Of a stretch of 64,000 nucleotides of DNA, positions 36,330 to 44,882 are shown piece by piece. Source of the DNA: Craterilacuibacter sp. RT1T (lineage in GTDB: Bacteria > Pseudomonadota > Gammaproteobacteria > Burkholderiales > Chromobacteriaceae); NCBI RefSeq assembly GCF_023502145.1, contig NZ_JAMFLI010000001.1, positions 702,034 to 766,033 on the forward strand. Direction: 5' to 3'. Under the pieces are notes generated by a model. The model saw nothing but the letters and a program-made list of their open reading frames with translations. It was not told where the DNA came from and did no database searches. Position 1 is the stretch's first letter. Each line of letters begins with the position of its first letter. The position numbers were made by a program, and so were the translations under genes.

Positions 36330-36932
36330 ATGTTGTCCCCGTCCCGCGTTCCCGCCTTGCGCTTTATTGCCAGCTGCAAACTGCCGACCCCATGGGGCGA
36401 ATTTACCATGCACGGCTTCGAAGAAGCTTCCGGGCAGGAGCATGTCGCGCTGACTCTCGGTGTGGTTGATGATGGTGCGCCGGTGCTGGTACGCCTGCAT
36501 TCCGAATGCCTGACCGGCGATGCTTTGTTTTCGCTGCGTTGTGACTGCGGTTTCCAGCTGGAGGCTGCGCTGGACGCCATCGCCGAAGAGGGGCGTGGCG
36601 CTTTGCTTTACCTGCGTCAGGAAGGGCGGGGTATCGGCCTGATCAATAAGATCCGCGCCTATAAGTTGCAGGATGGGGGCGCCGATACGGTGGAGGCCAA
36701 TGAGCAACTGGGTTTCCCGGCCGATATGCGCGACTTCGGCATCGCCCGCGATATGTTGTCCGAGCTGGGTATTCATCAGGTGCGGGTGATGACCAATAAC
36801 CCGCGCAAGCTGGAAACGCTGAACCGTGTCGGCATCGCTGTGACCGAACATGTGCCGCTCAAGGTCGGGCGCAATAGCCATAACGATCATTACCTCAATA
36901 CCAAGGCTGCCAAGCTGGGTCATTTGTTCTGA
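36330..36932 (+). CDS. ribA: GTP cyclohydrolase II
   Basis: 200 residues from the ATG that follows GGAG by five bases. The open frame continues 24 codons upstream, but the family length (about 196-200) supports the internal start. Opens GTP to 2,5-diamino-6-ribosylamino-pyrimidinone phosphate, the first riboflavin step. Zinc-binding cysteines are in [20 protein letters not shown], the active site is in [12 protein letters not shown], and the end has [13 protein letters not shown]. The 247-base upstream region shows no FMN riboswitch consensus. A heptamer repeat tract starts 11 bases after the stop. Confidence 0.95.
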   Translation: MLSPSRVPALRFIASCKLPTPWGEFTMHGFEEASGQEHVALTLGVVDDGAPVLVRLHSECLTGDALFSLRCDCGFQLEAALDAIAEEGRGALLYLRQEGRGIGLINKIRAYKLQDGGADTVEANEQLGFPADMRDFGIARDMLSELGIHQVRVMTNNPRKLETLNRVGIAVTEHVPLKVGRNSHNDHYLNTKAAKLGHLF

Positions 36933-36943
36933 GTGGTGTGGAA

Positions 36944-36966
36944 TGGGGAGTAGGGAGTAGGGAATA
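36944..36966. repeat. Heptanucleotide repeat tract A, after ribA
   Basis: Three to four units of (T)GGGGAG/TAGGGAG (GGGAGTA phase) directly downstream of ribA. Same unit family as tract C at 37854-37916. A GGGA-rich degenerate stretch continues to about 36995. Confidence 0.7.
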
Positions 36967-37040
36967 GTGGGCGGGATCGGGGAGCCGGGAACCGGGATCT
37001 GCGGTGTTGAAGTGAATGTGCTTGGCCGAAACACTGAAAT

Positions 37041-37124
37041 CCGAGTCCCGAGTCCCGAGTCCCGAGTCCCGAGTCCCGAGTCCCGAGTCCCGAGTCCCGA
37101 GTCCCGAGTCCCGAGTCCCGAGTT
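37041..37124. repeat. Heptanucleotide repeat tract B, (CCGAGTC)12, at the lpxH stop codon
   Basis: Twelve 7-base units, eleven of them perfect CCGAGTC and the last CCGAGTT. The last two bases of the tract are part of the lpxH stop codon (37123-37125, TAA on the minus strand), so the array abuts the gene exactly. Confidence 0.97.
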
Positions 37125-37845
37125 ACGCCAGTTCCAGCGCTGTCAGTCCCTTTTCATCCAGTCGCAGATACCCGCCGCGACCATCGTGCCAGTCGGCAAT
37201 CACCCAGCGTTCGCTATGGCGCACCCCGTCGCTGATCGGGTAGCAGCCCGGGCGGTGGGTGTGGCCATGTATCAGTACCGGCCAGTCGTGCGCGGCCATC
37301 CATTCCAGTAATGCCACCTCGGTCACATCACCGGCCTCGGTATAACCCTGTTCGCGCTTCATGCCTTCGCTCTGGCTGCGTGCCAGGCGGGCAATCGCAT
37401 GGCGTTCGGCCAAGGGCTTGGCCAGTAGCGCCTGTTGCCATAGCGGATTGCGGCTCATGGCGCGGAACTGCTGATAGGCGCTATCGTCGCTGCAGGCGGC
37501 ATCGCCGTGGCTGAGCAGGTAATGGCGGCCATTAACCGATAACAGGCTAGGGTCGGTTAGCAGCACCGCACCGCTGGCTTGCTCAAAGCCGCTGCCCATT
37601 AAAAAGTCGCGGTTGCCGTGCATGACGTAGAGCGGCGTGTGGGCGCTAAAGCGGCGCATGGCAGCAGTCATGCGGGTGTTGAAGTCCGATGTGTCGTCAT
37701 CTCCCACCCAGTATTCGAACAGATCGCCCAAGATATAGAGCGCGTCGATTTGCCCTGCCCACGTATTCAGCGTGCGCTCGAATAGTGCGGCAAGTTCAGG
37801 AACGTCTTCGGACAGGTGCAGGTCGGAAATGAAGTGGATGGGCAT
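37123..37845 (-). CDS. lpxH: UDP-2,3-diacylglucosamine diphosphatase
   Basis: 240 residues from the ATG that opens MPIHFISDLHLSED. LpxH cleaves UDP-2,3-diacylglucosamine to lipid X in lipid A synthesis, with a di-manganese site: DLHLSED at the start, GDLFEYWVGDD, MHGNRDFLMG, LLSHGDAACSDD and, near the end, IHGHTHRPG. No Shine-Dalgarno precedes the ATG. Instead the frame stays open 33 codons further through a GGGAGTA repeat tract to a GTG at 37944, reading repeated PYSLLPT. Whether that extension is ever translated is unknown. Both gene ends touch heptamer arrays. ppiB lies just upstream, as in E. coli. Confidence 0.93.
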   Translation of the reverse strand: MPIHFISDLHLSEDVPELAALFERTLNTWAGQIDALYILGDLFEYWVGDDDTSDFNTRMTAAMRRFSAHTPLYVMHGNRDFLMGSGFEQASGAVLLTDPSLLSVNGRHYLLSHGDAACSDDSAYQQFRAMSRNPLWQQALLAKPLAERHAIARLARSQSEGMKREQGYTEAGDVTEVALLEWMAAHDWPVLIHGHTHRPGCYPISDGVRHSERWVIADWHDGRGGYLRLDEKGLTALELA

Positions 37846-37853
37846 GGGCAGTC

Positions 37854-37916
37854 GGGAGAATAGGGAGTGGGGAGTGGGGAGTAGGGAGTAGGGAGTAGGG
37901 AGTAGAGAATAGGGCG
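37854..37916. repeat. Heptanucleotide repeat tract C, before lpxH
   Basis: Nine roughly 7-base units: GGGAGAA, TAGGGAG, TGGGGAG twice, TAGGGAG three times, TAGAGAA and TAGGGCG. It lies eight bases upstream of the lpxH start codon and fills the place where a ribosome-binding site would be. Its right part pairs with 37936-37954 to form a long imperfect hairpin. Confidence 0.9.
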
Positions 37917-37962
37917 TGGAGTCTTTTCTCCCCTTGCTCCCCACGCTCTACTCCCGTTTTTT
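37894..37962. repeat. Long imperfect hairpin upstream of lpxH
   Basis: GGGAGTAGAG and GCGTGGAG on the left (about 37898-37920) face CTCCCCACG and CTCTACTCCC on the right (37938-37955), followed on the plus strand by GTTTTTTT. It resembles a plus-strand terminator although both flanking genes are on the minus strand. Boundaries are approximate. Confidence 0.5.
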
Positions 37963-38453
37963 TAGATAATCTCGGCCTTCTCGATCACCACGGCTTCTAC
38001 CGGTACATCCTGATGACCGCCTTTGCGGCCGGTCTTGGTGCCTTTGATGCGGTCAACCACATCCTTGCCTTCCACGACCTTGCCGAATACGGCATAGCCC
38101 CAGCCATTGGACGTTTCGGACTGGAAGTTGAGGAAGTCGTTGTCGGCCACATTGATGAAGAACTGGCTGGAGGCCGAATGCGGGGCCGGGGTACGCGCCA
38201 TGGCGATGGTGTAGTTCAGGTTCTTCAGGCCGTTATTGGCTTCGTTCTTGATGTTGTCGCGTGTCGGCTTCTGATCCATATCGGCCGTGAAACCGCCGCC
38301 CTGAATCATGAAGCCGTTGATGACGCGGTGGAAAATGGTGCCGTCGTAGTGGCCGTCTTTTACATACTGTTCGAAGTTGGCCGCAGTCAACGGGGCTTTT
38401 TCGCTATCCAGTTCCAGGACGATATCGCCGAAGTTGGTGGTCAGTTTGATCAT
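37962..38453 (-). CDS. ppiB: Cytoplasmic peptidyl-prolyl cis-trans isomerase (cyclophilin)
   Basis: 163 residues, no signal peptide. Cyclophilin fold with [35 protein letters not shown] and [18 protein letters not shown], covering the active-site Arg, Phe and Gln positions. Catalyses prolyl isomerisation during folding. 22 bases downstream of ppiA in the same direction; lpxH follows after the repeat region. Confidence 0.96.
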   Translation of the reverse strand: MIKLTTNFGDIVLELDSEKAPLTAANFEQYVKDGHYDGTIFHRVINGFMIQGGGFTADMDQKPTRDNIKNEANNGLKNLNYTIAMARTPAPHSASSQFFINVADNDFLNFQSETSNGWGYAVFGKVVEGKDVVDRIKGTKTGRKGGHQDVPVEAVVIEKAEII

Positions 38454-38475
38454 GGTTTATGTCCTCGTTTGGGTT

Positions 38476-39048
38476 TTACTGCGCTGATTTGATAATGACT
38501 TTTTGGATGATGGTCGGCTCCAGCGGTACATCCTGCATGCCGTCCTTGAAGCCGGTGCGGCTCTTGGCGATGCGGTTGACGATGTCCATGCCTTTGCTCA
38601 CTTTGCCGAATACGGCATAGCCCCAGCCTTGCGGGGTTTTGTTTTTGTGGTCGAGAAATTCATTGTCGGCCACATTGATGAAAAACTGGCTGCTGGCCGA
38701 GTGCGGGTCGGATGTGCGCGCCATGGCGAGGGTGCCGATGCGGTTTTTCAGGCCGTTGTCGGCTTCATTGGCTACGGTTGTCTTGGCCGGTTTTTGCGAG
38801 AGCGAACCATCCTTAATCTCGAAACCGCCGCCTTGCACCATAAAGCCATCGATGACGCGATGGAACATCGTATTGTTGTACTGGCCGCTCTTGGCATAAG
38901 CCAGAAAGTTGGCAACAGTCTTGGGTGCCTTGGCGGCATCCAGTGTGACTTCAATCGTCCCCTTATTGGTCACGAGATCCACCACCGGTGCGGCGAGGGT
39001 CAGGGCGGGCAGGGAACACAGCAACAAAGAGGTAAGCAAGCGTTTCAT
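38476..39048 (-). CDS. ppiA: Periplasmic peptidyl-prolyl cis-trans isomerase (cyclophilin)
   Basis: 190 residues: signal peptide MKRLLTSLLLCSLPALTLA, then a cyclophilin domain with [35 protein letters not shown] and [18 protein letters not shown]. Close paralogue of the neighbouring ppiB; the signal peptide is the main difference and sends it to the periplasm. First gene of a ppiA-ppiB(-lpxH) run. Confidence 0.95.
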   Translation of the reverse strand: MKRLLTSLLLCSLPALTLAAPVVDLVTNKGTIEVTLDAAKAPKTVANFLAYAKSGQYNNTMFHRVIDGFMVQGGGFEIKDGSLSQKPAKTTVANEADNGLKNRIGTLAMARTSDPHSASSQFFINVADNEFLDHKNKTPQGWGYAVFGKVSKGMDIVNRIAKSRTGFKDGMQDVPLEPTIIQKVIIKSAQ

Positions 39049-39326
39049 GGGCAGTTCTCGTTACATGACGGGTTTTTGCGAAACACGGATTCTAGCATAG
39101 CCATCATGACCGCCCACCCCATCCTGAACGCCGTTCGCTTGTCCGGCTTTGCCGGCATCTCCATGGCATGGGCACATGATGTAAAGCGTAAGACTTGACG
39201 CGTGTTTGCCTGCCCCCTGAGTGGCTCGGGTAGGCGAGAGGCCGGCGAGAGTCAAGCATTTAGCCAACGGAAGAAAGCATTTGTGAGTACTATCTGGGTT
39301 CGCCATTAAGTTAAAGCAATCTGTAC

Positions 39327-40709
39327 ATGCAAACAGAAGTCAAAGATAAGCCCCGTTACGCCCTGGTGGCATCGGTTCAGTTACCGGATGTCAGTGATGT
39401 CGAGTTTGAGGCTTCGCTCGCCGAATTGAGCGAATTGGCCAAGACGCTGGGTTTTCAGGTAGTGCAGACCTTTGTGCAAAAGCGCAGCAGTTTCGACCGC
39501 ACGGCTTATCTGGGTGTAGGCAAGCTGGAAGAAGTCAGCATGTTCGTCAATCGCGGTGTCCGCAGCGACGGGCCGGAAGCCGGGGCGCAAGCACTGGAGT
39601 CCGCTACCGTCGAATTCGACGCTTTGCTGGTGGATCACGAAATTTCCCCGTCGCAGGCACGCAATCTGGAGCTGGCCGTAGGCTGCCCGGTGATGGACCG
39701 CACCATGGTCATCCTGGAGATTTTTCATCGTAATGCCCGCTCGCGTGCAGCCCGCGCGCAGGTGGAAATTGCCCGTCTGGGTTATATGGCGCCGCGCCTG
39801 CGTGAAGCGGCCAAGCTGGCGGGCCCGCAAGGCCGGCAGCGTAGCGGCATGGGCGGGCGCGGTGCCGGTGAATCGCATACCGAGCTGGACCGTCGCAAGG
39901 TGCGTGACCGCATTGCCGAACTGCAGCGCGAAATCATTGCCATGGAGCTGGAGCGCAAGACCCAGCGCGCTCGCCGTCTGGAGCGTCAGGGACTGGGCGG
40001 GGTGTCGCTGGTGGGGTATACCAATGCCGGCAAGTCCACGCTGATGCGCGCGCTGACCGGTAGCGAGGTGCTGGTGGCCAATAAGCTGTTTGCCACGCTG
40101 GACACCACGGTGCGTGCCCTTTATCCGGAAAGCGTGCCGCGCGTGTTGGTAAGCGATACGGTCGGCTTCATCAAGAACCTGCCTCACGGCTTGGTGGCCT
40201 CTTTCAAGTCGACGCTGGAAGAAGCACTGGATGCGGCGCTGTTGCTGCATGTGATTGATGCCAGCGATCCCGGTTTCCTGCGTCAGCTGGAGGTGACCGA
40301 CGAAGTGCTGCAGGAAATCGGCGCCGACGAAGTGCCGCGTATTCGCGTGTTCAACAAGATCGACCATGTCGGTGATGAAAGCGAGCAGGCGGCCCGGACT
40401 GCCGAACTGCAGCAGCGTTATCCGGGTTGTGTGGTGATGAGTGCGCGTCGCCCGGAGGAAGTCGCCAGCCTGCACGCGATGATCGTCTCCTTCTTTCAGC
40501 AGGATCTGGTGGAGGACGCGCTGCTGCTGCCGTGGTCGGCACAACAACTGCGCGGTGAAATCTACAGCCATTGTCAGGTCTTGGAGGAGCGTGCCGAGGA
40601 AGAGGGCAGCTGGTTCCGGGTGCGTGGCGAGCCGGAAAAATTGCGCAGCCTGCATGCACAGCTCAACCCGGGTGCTCAAGGCCGGGAAAAGGAATACTGG
40701 GAAGTTTAA
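39327..40709 (+). CDS. hflX: Ribosome-associated GTPase HflX
   Basis: 460 residues. HflX splits stalled or heat-damaged 70S ribosomes. N-terminal domain with TAYLGVGKLEEV and NLELAVGCPVMDRTMVIL, then a helical linker SKTELDRR-like SHTELDRRKVRDRI. The GTPase domain begins near 225: P-loop GYTNAGKST, ATLDTTVR (G2), SDTVGFIKNLPH (G3), FNKIDHV (G4, about 342) and MSARR (G5). A C-terminal extension of about 80 residues follows. hfq, the frequent neighbour, is absent here. No good Shine-Dalgarno precedes the ATG. Confidence 0.94.
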   Translation: MQTEVKDKPRYALVASVQLPDVSDVEFEASLAELSELAKTLGFQVVQTFVQKRSSFDRTAYLGVGKLEEVSMFVNRGVRSDGPEAGAQALESATVEFDALLVDHEISPSQARNLELAVGCPVMDRTMVILEIFHRNARSRAARAQVEIARLGYMAPRLREAAKLAGPQGRQRSGMGGRGAGESHTELDRRKVRDRIAELQREIIAMELERKTQRARRLERQGLGGVSLVGYTNAGKSTLMRALTGSEVLVANKLFATLDTTVRALYPESVPRVLVSDTVGFIKNLPHGLVASFKSTLEEALDAALLLHVIDASDPGFLRQLEVTDEVLQEIGADEVPRIRVFNKIDHVGDESEQAARTAELQQRYPGCVVMSARRPEEVASLHAMIVSFFQQDLVEDALLLPWSAQQLRGEIYSHCQVLEERAEEEGSWFRVRGEPEKLRSLHAQLNPGAQGREKEYWEV

Positions 40710-40723
40710 GCCGCGATGGCCGC

Positions 40724-40763
40724 ATAGCCTAAGCCCGTACCGGGTTGGGTGAGGGCTATTTTG
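40724..40763 (+). terminator. Probable terminator after hflX
   Basis: ATAGCC (40724-40729) pairs with GGCTAT (40754-40759), with an internal AGCCCG/CGGGTT helix, followed by TTTT. Confidence 0.6.
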
Positions 40764-41537
40764 TATGAGTCAGGCGGGCATGGCCCGCTTGCTCAGGCTG
40801 CGCGAGTCGTTGGTCTTATCCTTTCGCTGGCAGAATGCAGCCGAGCGGCGCCAGTCAACGCGAGCTTCCACTTTTTTCATGCACTTCTGTGACGGGCCTG
40901 TGCATCGCGCTCAGGTAGGCGTGACTGCAGTGCTTGTTCTTGCCTGTCCAGAATCAACGTCGTGCGCAACTGGGGCGGATCCGCCAGCTCACCATGTCAC
41001 GCACGAATACGTCTACTCGGCAAACCGGCCCGATCCCCCCTTGTTTCAATGCGTATCAATGAAGGCTTGCATGGCTTGATGCGGGGGGCTTGACCTGCGC
41101 CAAAATACGCACAGCCAGCCGCAAGATTTTATTCGCCTTTTCAATTCGCGAACTTTGCGCCCCAACGCTTTGACCCGCGCGGCCTTAGCACAGCCTTCTA
41201 GCGCATTGCTGCCGGCGAATGCCGTGGCGAAGGTTTTGCCGCTTGCCGCCTGTTATATACGCCGCACATTTAAATGGGATTGTCTTTCTGCTTGTATTGC
41301 GCATGGCGTGCGCCATCTATTTTGCATTCGGCCATTGATCAAAATTTTCGGCGATTCGTTATTTTATTGCGCAGTTGTTATTTTTTTGTGATTTTAATGG
41401 CGGAATTTTCTTGTGTAAAAGCGTATTCAGAGTTTAGACTCTGCGCACTAAAAAGCGAGCGCATAGTTCTTATGCTCTTGTTGCGCTGATGCGCCAGACA
41501 ATACACCACTTGGCGAGCCTATCGCCCGGAGATCCGC
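40764..41537. other. 774-base region without a supported gene, upstream of fadL
   Basis: Three short open frames (about 71-104 codons at 40765, 41155 and 41274) have no family features or ribosome-binding sites. The right half, from about 41260, is clearly AT-rich compared with flanking genes and probably carries the fadL promoter. CAGAGT-TTAG-ACTCTG (41428-41443) is a small operator-like palindrome about 95 bases before the start codon. I see no tRNA, repeat or mobile element. Confidence 0.4.
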
Positions 41538-42767
41538 ATGACCCGTTTTAATCGTACCTCCTTGTTGATCGCTGCATTGTTTGCGGCGGCACCTGCCGTT
41601 CACGCCGCCGGCTTTCAGTTGTCCGAGCAGAGTATTGTCGGTCTGGGCCGTGCCCATGCCGGTGCCGGCGTCGCCGGCGATGACCTGTCCGCCGTATTTT
41701 ACAATCCGGCCGGCATGATGCTGCTGAACGGTACGCAAGTGCAGGGCGGTTTTACCTATGCCGAGATTGATGCGCCGTTCGAAGGGGTCACCACTAAGGG
41801 CAAGCGTTTTACTGAAAATGGCCGCGCCGGTGGCGAAGCGATTCCTAACGCCTTTTTTGTGCATGAAATCAACGAGCGTACCCGCTTCGGTTTTGGTGTC
41901 ACCGTACCGTTTGGCTTGGGTTCCGGCTATGGCGAAAACTGGGGTGGGCGCAATGACGGCATCGAAGCTCATATCATGACCGTCGACCTGAACCCGTCGC
42001 TAGCCTACCAGTTGAACGATAAGTTGAGCATCGGTGGTGGTGTGTCGGCACAATACACCAAGGCCAACCTGAAAAAAGGTGCGCTAGGTAGTGCCAGTGG
42101 TGAAATCGAGGCAGATAGCTGGGACTACGGTTACAACCTGGGGCTGATGTACCAGTTCAATGCGGATAGTCGCGTGGGTCTGTCTTACCGTTCCAAGATT
42201 CAGCATGAGCCGGAGGGGGATTACACGGTAGAGGGATTGCCTGCATTTACTGGCCTTAATGGTGTGTATGGTGGCTCTACGCGTGTGACCACACCGGAAT
42301 CAATCTTGCTGTCCGGCTACCATCGCATTGATCCCAAGCTGGCGCTGACCGGCAGCTTGCGCTGGAGTAATTGGAGCCGTTACGAGACTTTAGTGATTGA
42401 AAACGACAGTGGTAAGCCCGTAATCGGCGAGCCTTCTATTATTCCAAACAACTGGAAGGCCAGCTGGTTTGCTTCGGTCGGTGCCGATTACAACTACAGC
42501 GACAAGCTGACCTTGCGCGGCGGCGTGGCCTATGAAACCAGTCCGGTGCCGGATGCGGAGCACCGTAACCCGCTGATCCCTGACACAGACCGCGTGTGGT
42601 TGAGTCTGGGGGCCAGTTATCAGGTCGATAAGGCGTTGACGGTGGATGCCGGTTACACCTATCTGATGGGCGTGGGTGACCGCGATATCAATGCTAAGAG
42701 TTTCCAGGGTAGTTACAGCTCCATCACCGGCCACCTGATCGGTGTTGGCATGCAGTACCGCTTCTGA
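41538..42767 (+). CDS. fadL: FadL-family outer-membrane transport protein
   Basis: 409 residues. Signal peptide to about residue 23 (AVHA), then AGFQLSEQSIVGLGRAHAG, the N-terminal plug typical of FadL/TodX porins, with the block AVFYNPAGMMLL. The rest is beta strands ending in the outer-membrane signature QYRF with terminal Phe. FadL imports long-chain fatty acids or other hydrophobic compounds by lateral diffusion. The convergent gene is an acyl-CoA dehydrogenase, which supports fatty-acid use. GGAGAT lies six bases before the ATG. Confidence 0.92.
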   Translation: MTRFNRTSLLIAALFAAAPAVHAAGFQLSEQSIVGLGRAHAGAGVAGDDLSAVFYNPAGMMLLNGTQVQGGFTYAEIDAPFEGVTTKGKRFTENGRAGGEAIPNAFFVHEINERTRFGFGVTVPFGLGSGYGENWGGRNDGIEAHIMTVDLNPSLAYQLNDKLSIGGGVSAQYTKANLKKGALGSASGEIEADSWDYGYNLGLMYQFNADSRVGLSYRSKIQHEPEGDYTVEGLPAFTGLNGVYGGSTRVTTPESILLSGYHRIDPKLALTGSLRWSNWSRYETLVIENDSGKPVIGEPSIIPNNWKASWFASVGADYNYSDKLTLRGGVAYETSPVPDAEHRNPLIPDTDRVWLSLGASYQVDKALTVDAGYTYLMGVGDRDINAKSFQGSYSSITGHLIGVGMQYRF

Positions 42768-42854
42768 TCGTTCACGGGTTTCAGGCGAGCGGTGGCTCGG
42801 ACACTCCGACGCTGTGCGCCCAACCGCCTCATGAGCGCATCTGAATGTTCATAA

Positions 42855-42880
42855 AAAGGCCCTCCAGTCGGAGGGCCTTT
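42855..42880. terminator. Bidirectional terminator between fadL and the acyl-CoA dehydrogenase
   Basis: GGCCCTCC (42858-42865) pairs with GGAGGGCC (42870-42877), loop AGTC, with AAA to the left and TTT to the right. It serves both convergent genes. Confidence 0.85.
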
Positions 42881-42921
42881 GCATTTCATATGGTGCAGGT
42901 TTTGCCTGCGGGGTGGGGCAA

Positions 42922-44706
42922 TCAGAAGGCGAAGTGCTCGTCCTGCAAGCTCATCAGCGGCTTGGCGCCGGTTTTGATCTTGGCCTTGAGGCTTTCAACT
43001 TCAGGCAGCAACTTGGCGTAGTAGAAGCGCGCCGTGGTGATCTTGGCGTTGTAGAACGCATCATCGCCGCTGCCCAGCTTGCTGTACGCCACTTCCGCCA
43101 TGCGTGCCCACAACCAGGCATAAGTGATGTGTCCGATCAGGCGCAGGAAATCGGTCGCTGCCGCACCGGCTTCATCCTTATCCATCATCGACGCCATGCC
43201 GATGCCCATGGTGGTTTCGCCGATTTCTTTCAGCAGTTTGGACAATGGGCCGACGAATTCGGCCAGTTGCGCGTTGGCGGCATGGGCTTCGCAGAACTTG
43301 TGGATCTGCTTGGAGAACTTGCGCAGCTTGGCGCCTTGATCCAGCAGCACCTTGCGACCCAAGAGGTCAATGGCCTGGATGCCGTTGGTGCCTTCGTACA
43401 GTTGCGAGATGCGGCAATCGCGGACCAGCTGCTCCATGCCCCATTCACGGATAAAGCCGTGGCCACCGAATACCTGCACCCCCATATTGGCCGCTTCATA
43501 ACCGTTGTCGGTCATAAAGGCCTTGGCGACCGGTGTCAGTAGCGCCACCAGGTCGGCAGCATCCTGACGCGCCTCGGCATCCGGGTGCTTTTCTTCAATA
43601 TCCAGTTGCAGCGCAAGCAGTGCAGTCAGTGCGCGGCCGGCTTCGGTGTAGGCTTTTTGCGTCAGCAGCATGCGGCGTACATCGGGATGCACAATGATAG
43701 GGTCTGCCGCTTTTTCCGGGAATTTGGCACCGGTGAGCGCGCGCATCTGCAGACGGTCACGCGCGTAGGTGAGCGCACCTTGGAACGACGCTTCGCCTAT
43801 GCCCAGACCCTGCATGCCGCAACCCAGACGCGCCGCATTCATCATGGTGAACATGCACGACAGGCCTTTGTTCGGCTCGCCGATCAGATAGCCCTTGGCA
43901 TTGTCGAGATTGATGACGGCGGTGGCGTTGGCCTTGATGCCCATCTTGTGCTCGAGTGCGCCGCAGGAGACCGGGTTGCGGCTGCCATCGGCATGGAATT
44001 TCGGCACGATGAAGAGGGAAATGCCCTTCACATCCTTAGGTGCATCCGGCAGACGTGCCAGCACCAGATGGATGATATTGTCGGACATGTCATGTTCGCC
44101 GGCCGAGATGAAAATCTTGGTGCCGGTAATGCTGTAGCTGCCATCGCCGTTAGGCTCGGCGCGGGTCTTGAGCAGGCCCAGATCGGTGCCGCAATGCGGT
44201 TCGGTCAGGCACATGGTGCCGGTCCAGCTGCCATCGACCAGATGTGGCAGGTAGGTGTCTTTTTGTTCGGCGGTGCCGTGTGCATGGATGGCGGCGTAGG
44301 CACCATGCGACAGGCCGGGGTACATGCTCCAGGCGACGTTGGCCGAGCACTGCATCTCCATAATCGGGAAGGCCAGCGTCTTGGGCATGCCCTGGCCGCC
44401 ATAAGCCGGGTCGCAGTCGAGACCGGTAAAGCCCAGTTCGCAAAACTGCTGGTAAGCTTGTTTGAAGCCAGCCGGCGTCTTGACGCTATGGTCGGCGGCA
44501 TTGAATTCGCAGCCTTCTTCATCGCCGCTGCGGTTGAGCGGTGCAATTTCGTTTTCGCAGAATTGGGCTGCGGCTTCCAGATAGGAGGCGAAGATGTCCT
44601 GAGTCGCCTCTTCATAGCCCGGCAGCGTCGGGATAATGTCCTGAACTTTGATCAGCTCATTAAGGACGAAGTCGAGGTCACGCAGGGGGGCTTTGTAGGC
44701 TGGCAT
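42922..44706 (-). CDS. Acyl-CoA dehydrogenase, large (about 600-residue) class
   Basis: 594 residues, longer than the usual 380 and of the DmdC/PA0506-like class with an extended N-terminus and an extra C-terminal domain. FAD/acyl-CoA blocks: MCLTEPHCGTDLGLLKTRA, ITGTKIFISAGEHDMSDN, GCGMQGLGIGEASFQGAL, ADLVALLTPVAKAF and the catalytic Glu in QLYEGTNGIQAIDLLGRK (near residue 440). Probably performs alpha,beta-oxidation of acyl-CoA in beta-oxidation; 3-methylthiopropionyl-CoA is the substrate of the DmdC relatives and cannot be excluded. Monocistronic, terminated at 42855. A PsrA-like palindrome lies upstream. Confidence 0.93.
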   Translation of the reverse strand: MPAYKAPLRDLDFVLNELIKVQDIIPTLPGYEEATQDIFASYLEAAAQFCENEIAPLNRSGDEEGCEFNAADHSVKTPAGFKQAYQQFCELGFTGLDCDPAYGGQGMPKTLAFPIMEMQCSANVAWSMYPGLSHGAYAAIHAHGTAEQKDTYLPHLVDGSWTGTMCLTEPHCGTDLGLLKTRAEPNGDGSYSITGTKIFISAGEHDMSDNIIHLVLARLPDAPKDVKGISLFIVPKFHADGSRNPVSCGALEHKMGIKANATAVINLDNAKGYLIGEPNKGLSCMFTMMNAARLGCGMQGLGIGEASFQGALTYARDRLQMRALTGAKFPEKAADPIIVHPDVRRMLLTQKAYTEAGRALTALLALQLDIEEKHPDAEARQDAADLVALLTPVAKAFMTDNGYEAANMGVQVFGGHGFIREWGMEQLVRDCRISQLYEGTNGIQAIDLLGRKVLLDQGAKLRKFSKQIHKFCEAHAANAQLAEFVGPLSKLLKEIGETTMGIGMASMMDKDEAGAAATDFLRLIGHITYAWLWARMAEVAYSKLGSGDDAFYNAKITTARFYYAKLLPEVESLKAKIKTGAKPLMSLQDEHFAF

Positions 44707-44784
44707 CAGGGAAATCTCCTTTTTGTGTCGCTACCGGGGCTGTCCGGGTTATATTTTGTTGTGCTGCCAGTATTTGCCAACAGC

Positions 44785-44804
44785 ATTCAAACGTATGTTT
44801 AAAT
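44785..44804 (-). promoter_or_regulatory. PsrA-like operator upstream of the acyl-CoA dehydrogenase gene
   Basis: A 20-bp near-palindrome: ATTCAAAC (44785-44792), GTAT, GTTTAAAT (44797-44804); the arms agree at seven of eight positions. The core CAAAC-N4-GTTT resembles the G/CAAAC-N2-4-GTTTG/C site of the fatty-acid regulator PsrA. It lies about 80 bases before the dehydrogenase start and also faces the divergent DUF2062 gene. TTGGCA, a possible -35, lies just downstream on the minus strand. Confidence 0.5.
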
Positions 44805-44882
44805 TACTTGCGCCGGTTTTGCAATCCCTGTGCCGATAATTTTTTATTTTCGATGTGTGCCAATGCGGATGAACAGCTAAAA

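Noticed and set aside
36153..37034. 293-codon minus-strand frame over ribA
   Set aside because: A shadow of ribA; its repeat-like N-terminus only reflects the heptamer region.
37041..37124. Tandem array considered as a CRISPR
   Set aside because: Units are 7 bases with no spacers and there are no cas genes.
39252..39265. 14-base match TCAAGCATTTAGCC to the sequence after tRNA-Asn (near 63835), as a possible integration scar
   Set aside because: Too short, no integrase, no flanking island; chance is the simpler explanation.
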